A DNA stretch of 64,000 nucleotides from positions 558,001 to 622,000 of the forward strand of contig NZ_CP034161.1 of the NCBI RefSeq assembly GCF_003860525.1, read 5' to 3'. The translations under genes were made by a program, and so were the position numbers. Shown one piece after another: positions 16,540 to 25,153 of this stretch. The notes under the pieces are model-generated. The model was not told where the DNA came from. It saw nothing but the letters and a program-made list of their open reading frames with translations, and ran no database searches. The stretch's first letter is position 1. The number at the start of each line of letters is the position of its first letter. The DNA comes from Epilithonimonas vandammei. Lineage in GTDB: Bacteria > Bacteroidota > Bacteroidia > Flavobacteriales > Weeksellaceae.

Positions 16540-16981
16540 TGTGGTGTGGAAAATAAAAACATTCGATGAGATTACCACGCAGGAACTTTATTCTGTAATA
16601 AAAGCCAGGGTGAATGTTTTTGTAGTAGAGCAAAATTGTCCATATCCGGATTTAGACGACTATGACCAAAAGGCGGTTCATCTCTGGGCAGAAAATGAAG
16701 GCGAAATTTTGGCTTATTGCCGCATATTTGATAAAGGAATAAAATACAAAGAAACCTCCATTGGCAGAGTTATCACGACAGAGAAAGGCAGAGGAAAAGG
16801 TCTAGGGAGACAGTTGATAAAGTATGCTTTAGAAGTGATAGAAAACCGATTGCATCAAACTGAAGTGAGGATTTCTGCTCAGGATTATTTACTGAGATTC
16901 TACTCGGATTTTGGATTTGTAGATACAGGTAAAAAATATCTGGAAGATAACTTACCTCACACGGAGATGTTTCGAAAATAA
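16532..16981 (+). CDS. ElaA-like GNAT acetyltransferase
   Basis: A 149-residue GNAT-fold protein. VFVVEQNCPYPDLDDYDQKAVHLWA is the ElaA-type N-terminal signature, and IGRVITTEKGRGKGLGRQLI holds the acetyl-CoA pyrophosphate-binding loop (R/Q-x-x-G-x-G/A pattern). The substrate is unknown. Its ATG lies inside the last codons of engB. Confidence 0.85.
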   Translation: MDNVVWKIKTFDEITTQELYSVIKARVNVFVVEQNCPYPDLDDYDQKAVHLWAENEGEILAYCRIFDKGIKYKETSIGRVITTEKGRGKGLGRQLIKYALEVIENRLHQTEVRISAQDYLLRFYSDFGFVDTGKKYLEDNLPHTEMFRK

Positions 16982-16983
16982 AA

Positions 16984-17014
16984 AAATCGCCGAATGTGGG
17001 TTCAGCGATCTTTT
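16984..17014. terminator. Bidirectional terminator
   Basis: ATCGCCGAA, loop TGTGGG, TTCAGCGAT, flanked by an A run on the left and CTTTT on the right. It begins three bases after the acetyltransferase stop and, on the minus strand, is followed by a run of T. Confidence 0.7.
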
Positions 17015-17127
17015 GAAAACGAATGTATTCTTTTATTTGATCTTTACGGTTACTAATCTCGGACAAAATTATACCCATATTTTTACATTTCCTTACGGGA
17101 AACCGTAAAATAGAAAAAAATTATTTT

Positions 17128-17793
17128 TTAAATTATTCCTAAATCTTTACAACGCGCTATGAGTTGTTCATTATTTTTAACGTCCATTGCTATTTTCATT
17201 GTGCTAATTCTTTTTTCCACGCTGCTTAAGCTGTTTGGGTTGATGTTCCGCTGCTGGAGAATCTGCGGAATATTTTTCTGAAGTATCCCTTCTGATAAGA
17301 GCGTAAGAAGAATAATATCATAATTACTGAATTCCAAGGTATTTACCTTTTTTACAGGCGGCTTTAAATTGTTCGATATGTAGGAGTGATTAATGTAAAC
17401 CAGCTCAATGGCTTTTTTCAATTCCATGCTGTCTGACCTTGCTTTTCTTACAAATGCATTGATTTTTAATTCGCGGAATAATAGATCGATAACGCCTAAT
17501 CTGTGCTCCCCGGAAAACACGATAACTTTGATGTTTGGATTTTCTTCTCTGCAACATTTTATAAGTTGTTTACCGTCTTTTAGGAGTTGTTTCCTTCCAT
17601 CATCTTCAAAGGACAAGTCTGTGATTAGAAGTTCATAAGGCAACTGTTTTTCCACAGATTTCTTCAGATGAGAGTACGCATCATCACAGTAGTAAAAATA
17701 ATCCGCAACAGTTATCTCCATTTGCTTTACAATATTTTGTACGGAAAAATTACTGCTTTCGTGGTCCTCTGCAATCAATACTTTTTTGAACAT
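17128..17793 (-). CDS. Response regulator with C-terminal LuxR-like helix-turn-helix
   Basis: A 221-residue two-component regulator. The receiver domain (about 1-130) has the acidic pair in AEDHE, the phospho-acceptor Asp in ELLITDLSFED, the Ser in VIVFSGEH and the conserved Lys in FVRKARS. The C-terminal domain (about 150-221) has the LuxR-type pattern LLTLLSEGILQKNIPQILQQ...SSVEKRISTMK. The ATG overlaps the stop codon of the upstream kinase gene (TAATG), so the two are translationally coupled and form a cognate pair. Confidence 0.88.
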   Translation of the reverse strand: MFKKVLIAEDHESSNFSVQNIVKQMEITVADYFYYCDDAYSHLKKSVEKQLPYELLITDLSFEDDGRKQLLKDGKQLIKCCREENPNIKVIVFSGEHRLGVIDLLFRELKINAFVRKARSDSMELKKAIELVYINHSYISNNLKPPVKKVNTLEFSNYDIILLTLLSEGILQKNIPQILQQRNINPNSLSSVEKRISTMKIAMDVKNNEQLIARCKDLGII

Positions 17794-19472
17794 TAAGGCG
17801 TGTATTTTATTAGTAATTTCAAGCCAGGGGAATTTTTGTCAATAGTCATATCAGCGTTTATTTTTCTAAGCCTGGATCTGATATTTGTAAAACCATTTTT
17901 TTCCTCTTTGTTTTCAGAAATTCCTATTCCATTGTCGGAATAACTTATTTCATTAAACATATCATTTTTATTAAATCTGATGATAACTTGGCTCGCATCG
18001 CTGTGTTTTTTCATATTTACCAAAAGTTCCCGAATGACCTGAAACAGCTCCTCGCAAGCATCTGCAGAAATGTCTTCCCAAAACGTACTATCATTTCCAA
18101 TGATAATAATTCTTGTTTCATCATTATCAAAAGATCCTATCAAACCAGATATTTTTTTGTAGAATTCAATATCTTGATGATCTTCGTAAGACAGATCCCT
18201 GGATTTCTCATACATTATTTCCAATTTATCCAGTATTTTTTCTTTAGGAATATCGTTTTGATTTTCAATTGTTGAGATGACCTCATACAGTCCGTTCGCT
18301 ACCACATCGTGCACTTTTTTTGAGAAATCCAAACGCTGTTCGTGAAGCTTATTCTCAGCTTCCAAAATAAGCCTTTTACGTCTTCTTCTCACCCACATAA
18401 ATCCAGCGCTTCCTGCACAAACAAAAATAACGATCAAAAGCCAGATCATTAGTTTTTGTTTTTCCATTTTAAATTTTTGCAAGACTTTTTCTTTTTGCAA
18501 AATCAGATTTTCCGATTTGGTTTTTTCACTTTCAAACCGAATTAAAGCAAATTGATTTTTAGCTTTATTTTGAGCCAACAAAACACTATCCTGAAGTGTG
18601 ACGAATCGATCAAAAAGCGCTTGATTTTCCTCGCCATGCGCTACTTTTACAAGTATCTGGAGTGCCTCCAATTCATCCGCAGGATATTTGAGTTTCTTTG
18701 ATAAGTCCAGCATTTTAGTAGCATAATATCTGGAAGAATCTTTTGCTTTATTAAGGTAATAAGCGGAGAGATAGCTGTATGCCGCGTCTGTGGTCCAATC
18801 ATCTCCAGCTTTTCGGCTTAGCTTTTCAGCGATTAGATAGTTGCCTACAGGATTATATGTAGAATTCTGAAACCACTTGGATCTAGAATAATTTATCAGA
18901 ATTTTTGGATAGAATTCACTCTTGGAACCAAGGCTGTCAAGGAGTTTTTTATAGATAGAAACAGCTTTGTTATATCTTTTTTGATTGTGATAAACAATTG
19001 CAATATTATTGGCAGTCATTATTCTGTCTATCGGATCATTAGTAAATGATAAAGCTTTGTTATAGAATCTTTTAGCATCGTTGTAGTTTTTTAGATTATA
19101 AGATGCAACACCCAGATTATTATAATTACTAAATATGAAGGAATAATGTAAAGTATCTTTTTCTTTCAATAATTTGAAAGCGGAAAGGCTAGACTCTATG
19201 CTTCCATAATTATCACCTACTTTTTCTTGCAGAATCGCTATGTTTACGATGCACTTTGCCACACCTAAACTGTCATTTTTTCTCTGAAAAAACTCTTTTG
19301 ATTTATTAAAATACAGATAAGCACTGTCTAATTTTTCCTCATCAAGAAAGACAAAAGATTTTTCATAAAAAAAGTTTGTTTGTCTTCCTGACTTTTCTAT
19401 GCTGGAGTGCTTTTCCTCTTTTTTGCAGGAGAAAACTAAAAAAAATAGAAGTAAATATAAAAATAAACGCAA
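17793..19472 (-). CDS. TPR-containing sensor histidine kinase (predicted lipoprotein)
   Basis: A 559-residue kinase. Residues 1-16 are a lipoprotein signal with lipobox LVFSC (Cys16). TPR helices fill about 40-290, a coiled coil 290-340, and a membrane segment 341-361. The cytoplasmic part has an H-box KKVHDVVANGLYE (His388), an N-box ELLVNMKKHSDAS (Asn485) and a G-box YSDNGIGI, i.e. a HisKA_3/NarL-type kinase. The start is a TTG at 19472-19470; an in-frame stop lies a few codons upstream and no ATG precedes the signal peptide. The stimulus is probably sensed by the periplasmic TPRs. Confidence 0.88.
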   Translation of the reverse strand: MRLFLYLLLFFLVFSCKKEEKHSSIEKSGRQTNFFYEKSFVFLDEEKLDSAYLYFNKSKEFFQRKNDSLGVAKCIVNIAILQEKVGDNYGSIESSLSAFKLLKEKDTLHYSFIFSNYNNLGVASYNLKNYNDAKRFYNKALSFTNDPIDRIMTANNIAIVYHNQKRYNKAVSIYKKLLDSLGSKSEFYPKILINYSRSKWFQNSTYNPVGNYLIAEKLSRKAGDDWTTDAAYSYLSAYYLNKAKDSSRYYATKMLDLSKKLKYPADELEALQILVKVAHGEENQALFDRFVTLQDSVLLAQNKAKNQFALIRFESEKTKSENLILQKEKVLQKFKMEKQKLMIWLLIVIFVCAGSAGFMWVRRRRKRLILEAENKLHEQRLDFSKKVHDVVANGLYEVISTIENQNDIPKEKILDKLEIMYEKSRDLSYEDHQDIEFYKKISGLIGSFDNDETRIIIIGNDSTFWEDISADACEELFQVIRELLVNMKKHSDASQVIIRFNKNDMFNEISYSDNGIGISENKEEKNGFTNIRSRLRKINADMTIDKNSPGLKLLIKYTP

Positions 19473-19540
19473 GGATTTTATTTAACTCTAAATTTAATAA
19501 AATTAAAATAACCCCGAAAGAGAGTGACAAGAATTATAAT

Positions 19541-19548
19541 TATTTTTG
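19541..19548 (+). promoter_or_regulatory. Promoter of sprT-like/manC operon, -7 box
   Basis: TATTTTTG, exact TAnnTTTG match, 15 bases before the ATG at 19564. Confidence 0.5.
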
Positions 19549-19563
19549 TGCTAAATTTTATTA

Positions 19564-20172
19564 ATGTCTATAAACGTTCTCGAACAATATTTACCGGTGC
19601 GCACATTGCCTTTTTTGAAAAAATGGTTCGCAGACTATGTTATTCATATCAGGATTACAAAAAACAGGGATAGCAAACTGGGAGATTATAGAAAACTTCC
19701 GGATAAATCACATCAGATCACTATAAATTCTACACTAGAGAAACAGTTATTTTTCTTTGTTCTCACTCACGAACTGGCTCATCTTATAGCTTTTGAAAAA
19801 TTTAATTATAAGATTTCTGCACATGGAAAAGAGTGGAAAGATACCTTCCGTAACATGCTACGAGAAAGTTTAGATGTCTACAGTATGGATCTCAAGCCGA
19901 TCATCGTTAAGTTTTCTGAGAATCCAAAAGCCAATTTTATGGCCAGTCCGGATCTTGTACGATATTTCCATGTGAAGGAATCGAATCACAAATCAAATTT
20001 TATTGAAAGTATGTCAATTGATGATATATTTCTTTACAAAAACGAAAAATACAGAATTTTGGAAAAAAAGAAAAAATTATATCTTTGTATTAATTTGAAT
20101 AATTCAAAAAAATATTTGTTCCGCCCATTGGCGAAGGTTGAAAAGATTATATTAGATGAAAAAAAACAATAA
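19564..20172 (+). CDS. SprT-like zinc metalloprotease-family protein
   Basis: A 202-residue protein with the SprT-type zinc motif HELAH (His69, Glu70, His73) and a downstream AHGKEWKDTF (His87), the usual third ligand. The C-terminal part lacks the zinc-ribbon cysteines of eukaryotic Spartan, as expected for short bacterial members. The biological role is unknown; SprT-like proteins are thought to be proteases acting on DNA-associated proteins. It overlaps manC by 17 bases. Confidence 0.85.
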   Translation: MSINVLEQYLPVRTLPFLKKWFADYVIHIRITKNRDSKLGDYRKLPDKSHQITINSTLEKQLFFFVLTHELAHLIAFEKFNYKISAHGKEWKDTFRNMLRESLDVYSMDLKPIIVKFSENPKANFMASPDLVRYFHVKESNHKSNFIESMSIDDIFLYKNEKYRILEKKKKLYLCINLNNSKKYLFRPLAKVEKIILDEKKQ

Positions 20173-21238
20173 CTATTGTGTTATAATGGCGGGAGGTATC
20201 GGTAGCCGTTTCTGGCCGATGAGTACCCAGAAGTTTCCAAAACAATTCCACGATATTTTAGGAACGGGAAGAACGATGATTCAGCAGACTTTTGACAGAA
20301 TCAGCCAAATTATTCCAACAGAAAATATCTATATTATTACAAATCGAGAATATGTAGAGCTCACAAAACAGCAGTTGCCAGAAGTACCATCGGAAAACAT
20401 AGTGGGTGAGCCGGCAATGAAAAACACATCGGCATGCAATCTTTACATGGCAAAGAAGATAGAGAATGTAAATCCCGATGCAAATATTATAGTGATGCCC
20501 GCTGATCATCTGATTTTGAAAGAAAAAACATTCCTTGAAAAAGTGGAGTTGGCATTAGATATCACTACCAAGAATGATTATCTGATAACACTTGGAATTA
20601 CACCTACCAGACCAGACACAGGATATGGATATATTCAGTTTATTCAAGAGAAAAACGAGAATTATTCAAAAGTAAAAACGTTTACCGAAAAGCCAGATCT
20701 TGAAATAGCAAAAAGCTTCATAGAATCAGGTGATTTCCTTTGGAATGCAGGAATTTTTATATGGAGTGCGAAAAGTATTCTTGCCTCTTTCAAAAAATTT
20801 CTACCCGAAATGACCAATCAGTTCAATACTTGCGAATACAATTGTGAAGCTGAAAAAGAATGTATAAATACCATTTATCCTACAGTAAGTAAAATATCAA
20901 TAGATAATGGTATTCTAGAAAAGGCTAATAATGTGTATGTTATACCTGCTAATTTGGGGTGGAGTGACCTTGGAACCTGGACATCTGTATACACTAATGC
21001 AGATAAAAATGATGATAATAATGCCATCAATTCGAAAAACGTACTAACCTATAACTCGAATGGAAACGTGATAAGAATTAAAAATCAGAATAAAGCAGCT
21101 GTTATTGATGGACTAAAAGATTACATTATTGTAGATACAGAAAAAGCTTTACTGATCTGTCCTAGAGAAAATGATCAGCTTATCAAAGATTATGTTCTAG
21201 ATTTGAAGAATCTTAAGAAAGGGGAAAGATTTATGTGA
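20156..21238 (+). CDS. manC: Mannose-1-phosphate guanylyltransferase
   Basis: A 360-residue nucleotidyltransferase that makes GDP-mannose from mannose-1-phosphate and GTP for polysaccharide or glycoprotein synthesis. The signature MAGGIGSRFWPMSTQKFPKQ is complete, followed by PADHLI, GYGYIQF, TFTEKPD and LWNAGIFIW. It lacks the C-terminal isomerase domain found in bifunctional AlgA/ManC enzymes, so it is the monofunctional form. Its start lies within the last codons of the sprT-like gene, which suggests translational coupling, and a strong terminator follows. Confidence 0.93.
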   Translation: MKKNNNYCVIMAGGIGSRFWPMSTQKFPKQFHDILGTGRTMIQQTFDRISQIIPTENIYIITNREYVELTKQQLPEVPSENIVGEPAMKNTSACNLYMAKKIENVNPDANIIVMPADHLILKEKTFLEKVELALDITTKNDYLITLGITPTRPDTGYGYIQFIQEKNENYSKVKTFTEKPDLEIAKSFIESGDFLWNAGIFIWSAKSILASFKKFLPEMTNQFNTCEYNCEAEKECINTIYPTVSKISIDNGILEKANNVYVIPANLGWSDLGTWTSVYTNADKNDDNNAINSKNVLTYNSNGNVIRIKNQNKAAVIDGLKDYIIVDTEKALLICPRENDQLIKDYVLDLKNLKKGERFM

Positions 21239-21266
21239 TTTTAAAAAAAATCAATAAGAATTTATC

Positions 21267-21298
21267 AACTCTTTGTATTTATCAAAGAGTTTTTTTAT
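21267..21298 (+). terminator. manC terminator
   Basis: AACTCTTTG, loop TATTTAT, CAAAGAGTT, then a run of T. A 9-bp perfect stem. Confidence 0.85.
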
Positions 21299-21318
21299 TT
21301 TTAAGCAAATAAAAACAA

Positions 21319-22851
21319 ATGCTTGTTAAAGTTTATGGAGCCGCTATACACGGTGTTTCTGCACAAATTATTACCATAGAAGTCAATGTAGATACTGGGG
21401 TAGGCTATCATCTGGTGGGATTGCCGGATAATGCCATCAAAGAGAGTAGTTACCGGATTTCTGCAGCTCTTAAAAATTCTGGATTTAAAATTCCGGGAAA
21501 AAAAATCACCATCAATATGGCTCCGGCGGATCTCAGAAAAGAAGGATCTTCTTATGATCTGAGTATTGCTTTGGGAATTCTGGCGGCATCTGATTTGATA
21601 TTAGCAGAACAACTTTCGGAATATATTATTATGGGAGAATTGTCCCTTGATGGTGGACTTCAGGCAATAAAAGGCGTGCTTCCAATTGCTATAAAAGCCA
21701 GAGAAATGGGTTACAAAGGTATCATTCTTCCAAAACAAAACGCAAGAGAAGCTGCCATTGTCAATAATCTAGATGTTTACGGTGTGGAGAATATAAGACA
21801 AGTTATTGAGTTTTTTAATGATGAAATCCCTTTAGAGAAGTTCGAGATTGATACAAGGAAAGAATTTCAGGATAAAATTGATCATTTTCCATTTGATTTT
21901 GATGAGGTCAAAGGTCAGGAAGCTGCCAAGCGCGCCATGGAAGTTGCAGCTGCTGGCGGACATAACATTATCCTAATTGGTTCACCTGGAAGTGGAAAAA
22001 CGATGATTGCCAAACGCCTGCCGAGTATCTTGCCACCACTTAGCCTGAAGGAAGCTTTGGAAACCACAAAAATACATTCTGTGGCGGGAAAAATGGGCGC
22101 AGAAACTTCACTGATGACCATTCGGCCTTTCCGCTCTCCGCATCATACGATTTCGGATGTTGCATTAGTTGGCGGAGGAAGTTATCCTCAGCCGGGCGAG
22201 ATTTCCTTAGCTCATAATGGCGTTTTATTTTTAGATGAAATGCCAGAATTTAAAAGAGCTGTCTTGGAAGTAATGAGACAGCCTTTGGAAGACCGAGTTG
22301 TTACAATTTCCCGCGCAAAGTTTACCATAGAATATCCGGCGAGTTTTATGCTGGTTGCCAGTATGAACCCTAGTCCCAGCGGTTATTTTCCAGATGATCC
22401 AAACAATACCTCCTCTGCTTTAGAAATGCAGCGGTATATGAACAAATTATCGGGACCTCTTCTCGACAGGATTGATATCCATATCGAAGTTTCTAAAGTT
22501 GAATATGAACAGCTCGCAGAAAAAAGGAAAGGTGAAAGTAGCCAAAGCATCAGGAACCGTGTAATCAAAGCTAGAAATGCTCAAACAGAACGTTACAAAG
22601 ATTTGGATATCAGTTATAATGCCCAAATGGGACCAAAGGAAATTGAAAAATATTGTGAGTTGGATGATTATTCACAGCTTCTCATCAAAACAGCAATGCT
22701 TAAACTAAATCTTTCGGCGAGAGCTTATGACCGTATTCTTAAAGTAGCCAGAACTATTGCAGACTTGGAAAACTCCGAAAATATCGAAGGGGATCATATT
22801 TCTGAAGCGATACAATATAGAAGTCTTGACAGGGATTTCTGGAACGCTTAA
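21319..22851 (+). CDS. comM: YifB/ComM-family Mg-chelatase-like AAA ATPase
   Basis: A 510-residue protein with an N-terminal Lon-protease-like (ChlI) domain (about 1-170, including GLPDNAIKESSYRISAALKNSG), a central AAA domain with Walker A GSPGSGKTMIAKR and Walker B GVLFLDEMPEF, and a C-terminal Mg-chelatase-type lid (LLDRIDIHIEV; LSARAYDRILKVARTIADLE). ComM proteins are hexameric branch-migration helicases that aid integration of foreign DNA in natural transformation. With dprA at 57 kb it suggests that the organism keeps competence functions. It converges with rnhA, with the two stops sharing TTAA. Confidence 0.92.
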   Translation: MLVKVYGAAIHGVSAQIITIEVNVDTGVGYHLVGLPDNAIKESSYRISAALKNSGFKIPGKKITINMAPADLRKEGSSYDLSIALGILAASDLILAEQLSEYIIMGELSLDGGLQAIKGVLPIAIKAREMGYKGIILPKQNAREAAIVNNLDVYGVENIRQVIEFFNDEIPLEKFEIDTRKEFQDKIDHFPFDFDEVKGQEAAKRAMEVAAAGGHNIILIGSPGSGKTMIAKRLPSILPPLSLKEALETTKIHSVAGKMGAETSLMTIRPFRSPHHTISDVALVGGGSYPQPGEISLAHNGVLFLDEMPEFKRAVLEVMRQPLEDRVVTISRAKFTIEYPASFMLVASMNPSPSGYFPDDPNNTSSALEMQRYMNKLSGPLLDRIDIHIEVSKVEYEQLAEKRKGESSQSIRNRVIKARNAQTERYKDLDISYNAQMGPKEIEKYCELDDYSQLLIKTAMLKLNLSARAYDRILKVARTIADLENSENIEGDHISEAIQYRSLDRDFWNA

Positions 22852-23324
22852 AACATTCCGCCATCATTCTGATTCTCAAAAAAAGTATCGATTTCTAAGT
22901 TTCCGGATTTAGAAGCAGCGACAGCCAGCTGGTCGCAGATTTCATTTTCTGGATGACCTGCATGACCTTTGATCCAATGAATTTTGGGATTGTGAAGTTG
23001 ATAGAGTTTATAAAATGCTTGCCAGAGATCAGGATTTTTTACATTTTTCCAGCCTCGTTTGATCCATCCATAAATCCATTTTTGATTAATAGCATCGGCG
23101 ACATACTTACTGTCGGTGTAAATATGGACATCATTATCCGAAGTTCTTAGATTTCCCAGGGCAACAATTACTGCCATCAGTTCCATTCGGTTGTTGGTGG
23201 TTTTTCTAAAGCCTTGTGAGTAGGTTTTCTGATATTTTTTTTCGGGAACACGCATAAGGATTCCGTACCCGCCAGGACCAGGATTTCCACTACACGCACC
23301 ATCCGTAAAGATTTCGATTTTCAA
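22848..23324 (-). CDS. rnhA: Ribonuclease HI
   Basis: A 158-residue RNase H that degrades the RNA of RNA-DNA hybrids. Catalytic residues are seen as IFTDGACSGNPGPGGYG (Asp), NRMELMAVIVAL (Glu), IYTDSKYVADAI (Asp), the basic handle-like segment KWIYGWIKRGWKN, and WIKGHAGHPENEICDQLA (His and Asp). It is a complete bacterial type with no hybrid-binding domain. Its 3' end overlaps that of comM by four bases (TTAA). Confidence 0.95.
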   Translation of the reverse strand: MKIEIFTDGACSGNPGPGGYGILMRVPEKKYQKTYSQGFRKTTNNRMELMAVIVALGNLRTSDNDVHIYTDSKYVADAINQKWIYGWIKRGWKNVKNPDLWQAFYKLYQLHNPKIHWIKGHAGHPENEICDQLAVAASKSGNLEIDTFFENQNDGGMF

Positions 23325-23396
23325 ATTGGAGAAATTAATGATTAATTGTTGTTGTTATTTTAATCAATTATCAACTATTGTGTATCATTCATTATG

Positions 23397-24968
23397 TTAG
23401 AATGGCATCTCATCATCGTCATCATTGTTCATTGCGGAACCGGAAACGTTGTTGTTTGGCAACCCAAAAGCAGCGCCTGGATCTATCGTGATGTTGATCT
23501 TGTCAAAACCAGAAGGTTCATCTTTCTGTCCAAAGCTGGAAGGTGTATAATCATAATTGGTTCCAAGATCAGCAAACTTACCAATGTTCTTATGGAAGGC
23601 TAAACGAACATCTGCGGTTGCACCATTTCTGTGCTTGGCAATGATGATTTCTGCCTGATTTTCCGTGCTAGTTTCTGCGCCTTCTTCGTCATTGTCCCAG
23701 ACCGCAATTTTATAATATTCTGGTCGGAAGATGAAAGACACAATATCCGCATCCTGCTCTATAGCTCCGGATTCCCTAAGGTCGGAAAGCATTGGTCTTT
23801 TCCCCGGTCTTGTTTCCACGGTTCTGGATAGCTGGGAAAGTGCAATTACCGGGACGTTTAATTCTTTGGCAATTGCTTTTAATGATCTGGAAATCATAGC
23901 AATTTCTTGCTCTCTGTTTCCAGCACCTTTTCCGGAACTGGCCGTCATCAGCTGGAGATAATCCACCATAATGATTTTCACACCGTGTTGCATTACCAAT
24001 CGTCGGCACTTGGCGCGGAAGTCGAAGATGGACAATGAAGGCGTTTCGTCAATGAATAGTGGTGCATTTTCCAATGCCGAAACGTTGGTAAACAATCTTT
24101 GCCATTCATCATCAGACATTTGCCCTTTTCTTAATTTTTCTGAGGAAATACCAGTTTCGGAGGAAATCATCCTCGTAATGAGCTGAACCGAAGCCATCTC
24201 CAGAGAGAAAAGTGCCATTGGGATATTGTGGTCCACACAGATATTTCTCGCCATTGATAGGATAAAAGCTGTTTTCCCCATCGCCGGTCTTGCCGCAATA
24301 ATAATGAGGTCAGAGTTTTGCCAGCCGCCGGTTTCTTTATCAAGGGCTGTAAATCCAGACGGAATTCCGGATAATCCTTCTTTATCTTTTAGCGATTTGA
24401 TTTTATCAATCGCTTCTTTTACCAAGGAATTGGCAGTGTCGAATCCTTTTTTAATCGTTCCGTTTGTGATTTCAAAAAAAGATTGTTCAGCTTTGTCCAG
24501 CAATTCAAAAACATCAGTGGTTTCCTTGTAAGAACTATCGATAACATTGGCAGATACATTAATCAGAGAGCGAAGAATGAACTTCTCCAAAATCACACGA
24601 ACATGATATTCTATGTGCGCAGAAGAACTTACGCCCATTGTCAGATCGATGATATAATGGTCGCCACCGGCAAGATTCAGTTTCTCATTCTTTTTCAAAT
24701 CCTGAATCACCGTCATCAAATCGATAGGAGAGTTGCTTTCATACAATTTCAAAATTGATGAAAAAATAGTTTGATGTCTCGGATCGTAGAAAACATCAGG
24801 TGTCAATAAATCGATGGAATGGTCGAGTCCCTTTCTGTCTATTAGAAAAGTTCCGATGACGATTCGTTCAAAATCCAATGCATTGGGCGGCATTTTGCCA
24901 TCCGAAATAGAGAGTTCCTTTGCAAAATTACCGTGAATCAAACTCGATAATGTATCTTTCTGTGCCAT
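23397..24968 (-). CDS. dnaB: Replicative DNA helicase DnaB
   Basis: The hexameric 5'-3' helicase of the replication fork, 523 residues. The N-terminal primase-interacting domain is about 20-130 (PPNALDFERIVIGTFLIDR) and the RecA-like motor has Walker A AARPAMGKTAFILSMARN, Walker B KIIMVDYLQLM and the arginine-finger region FIFRPEYY. The C-terminal tail is acidic (NNDDDDEMPF), typical of the group. A perfect -7 box ends only four bases before the ATG, so the mRNA is probably leaderless. Confidence 0.95.
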   Translation of the reverse strand: MAQKDTLSSLIHGNFAKELSISDGKMPPNALDFERIVIGTFLIDRKGLDHSIDLLTPDVFYDPRHQTIFSSILKLYESNSPIDLMTVIQDLKKNEKLNLAGGDHYIIDLTMGVSSSAHIEYHVRVILEKFILRSLINVSANVIDSSYKETTDVFELLDKAEQSFFEITNGTIKKGFDTANSLVKEAIDKIKSLKDKEGLSGIPSGFTALDKETGGWQNSDLIIIAARPAMGKTAFILSMARNICVDHNIPMALFSLEMASVQLITRMISSETGISSEKLRKGQMSDDEWQRLFTNVSALENAPLFIDETPSLSIFDFRAKCRRLVMQHGVKIIMVDYLQLMTASSGKGAGNREQEIAMISRSLKAIAKELNVPVIALSQLSRTVETRPGKRPMLSDLRESGAIEQDADIVSFIFRPEYYKIAVWDNDEEGAETSTENQAEIIIAKHRNGATADVRLAFHKNIGKFADLGTNYDYTPSSFGQKDEPSGFDKINITIDPGAAFGLPNNNVSGSAMNNDDDDEMPF

Positions 24969-24972
24969 TGTA

Positions 24973-24980
24973 CAAAGATA
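24973..24980 (-). promoter_or_regulatory. dnaB promoter, -7 box adjacent to the start codon
   Basis: TATCTTTG on the minus strand is an exact TAnnTTTG match and ends four bases before the dnaB ATG (24968). A TTG lies about 16 bases further up. With the usual spacing the transcript would begin at or next to the A of the ATG. Confidence 0.55.
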
Positions 24981-25021
24981 GAATTTTTATAACTTTCAAT
25001 AATTTTAGTTATGAGAAAACA

Positions 25022-25050
25022 ACTAACATTTATCGGGTCATAATGTTAGT
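25022..25050. promoter_or_regulatory. Palindrome between dnaB and the DUF5687 gene
   Basis: ACTAACATT (25022-25030), 11 bases, AATGTTAGT (25042-25050): a perfect 9-bp inverted repeat in the divergent intergenic region. It has no T run, so it is more like an operator than a terminator. The binding protein is unknown. Confidence 0.35.
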
Positions 25051-25153
25051 AAATCAAAATGATTTGTAACATTTCGCTATAATATCGAACTTAATAGATA
25101 TAAACATTAGCAAATTCTAAATTTCATTAAATTTAACAAAAAAAGAAATCTCT

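Noticed and set aside
19472..19564. Upstream ATG for the histidine kinase
   Set aside because: An in-frame stop lies four codons before the TTG and no ATG lies between; the TTG leads directly into the lipoprotein signal.
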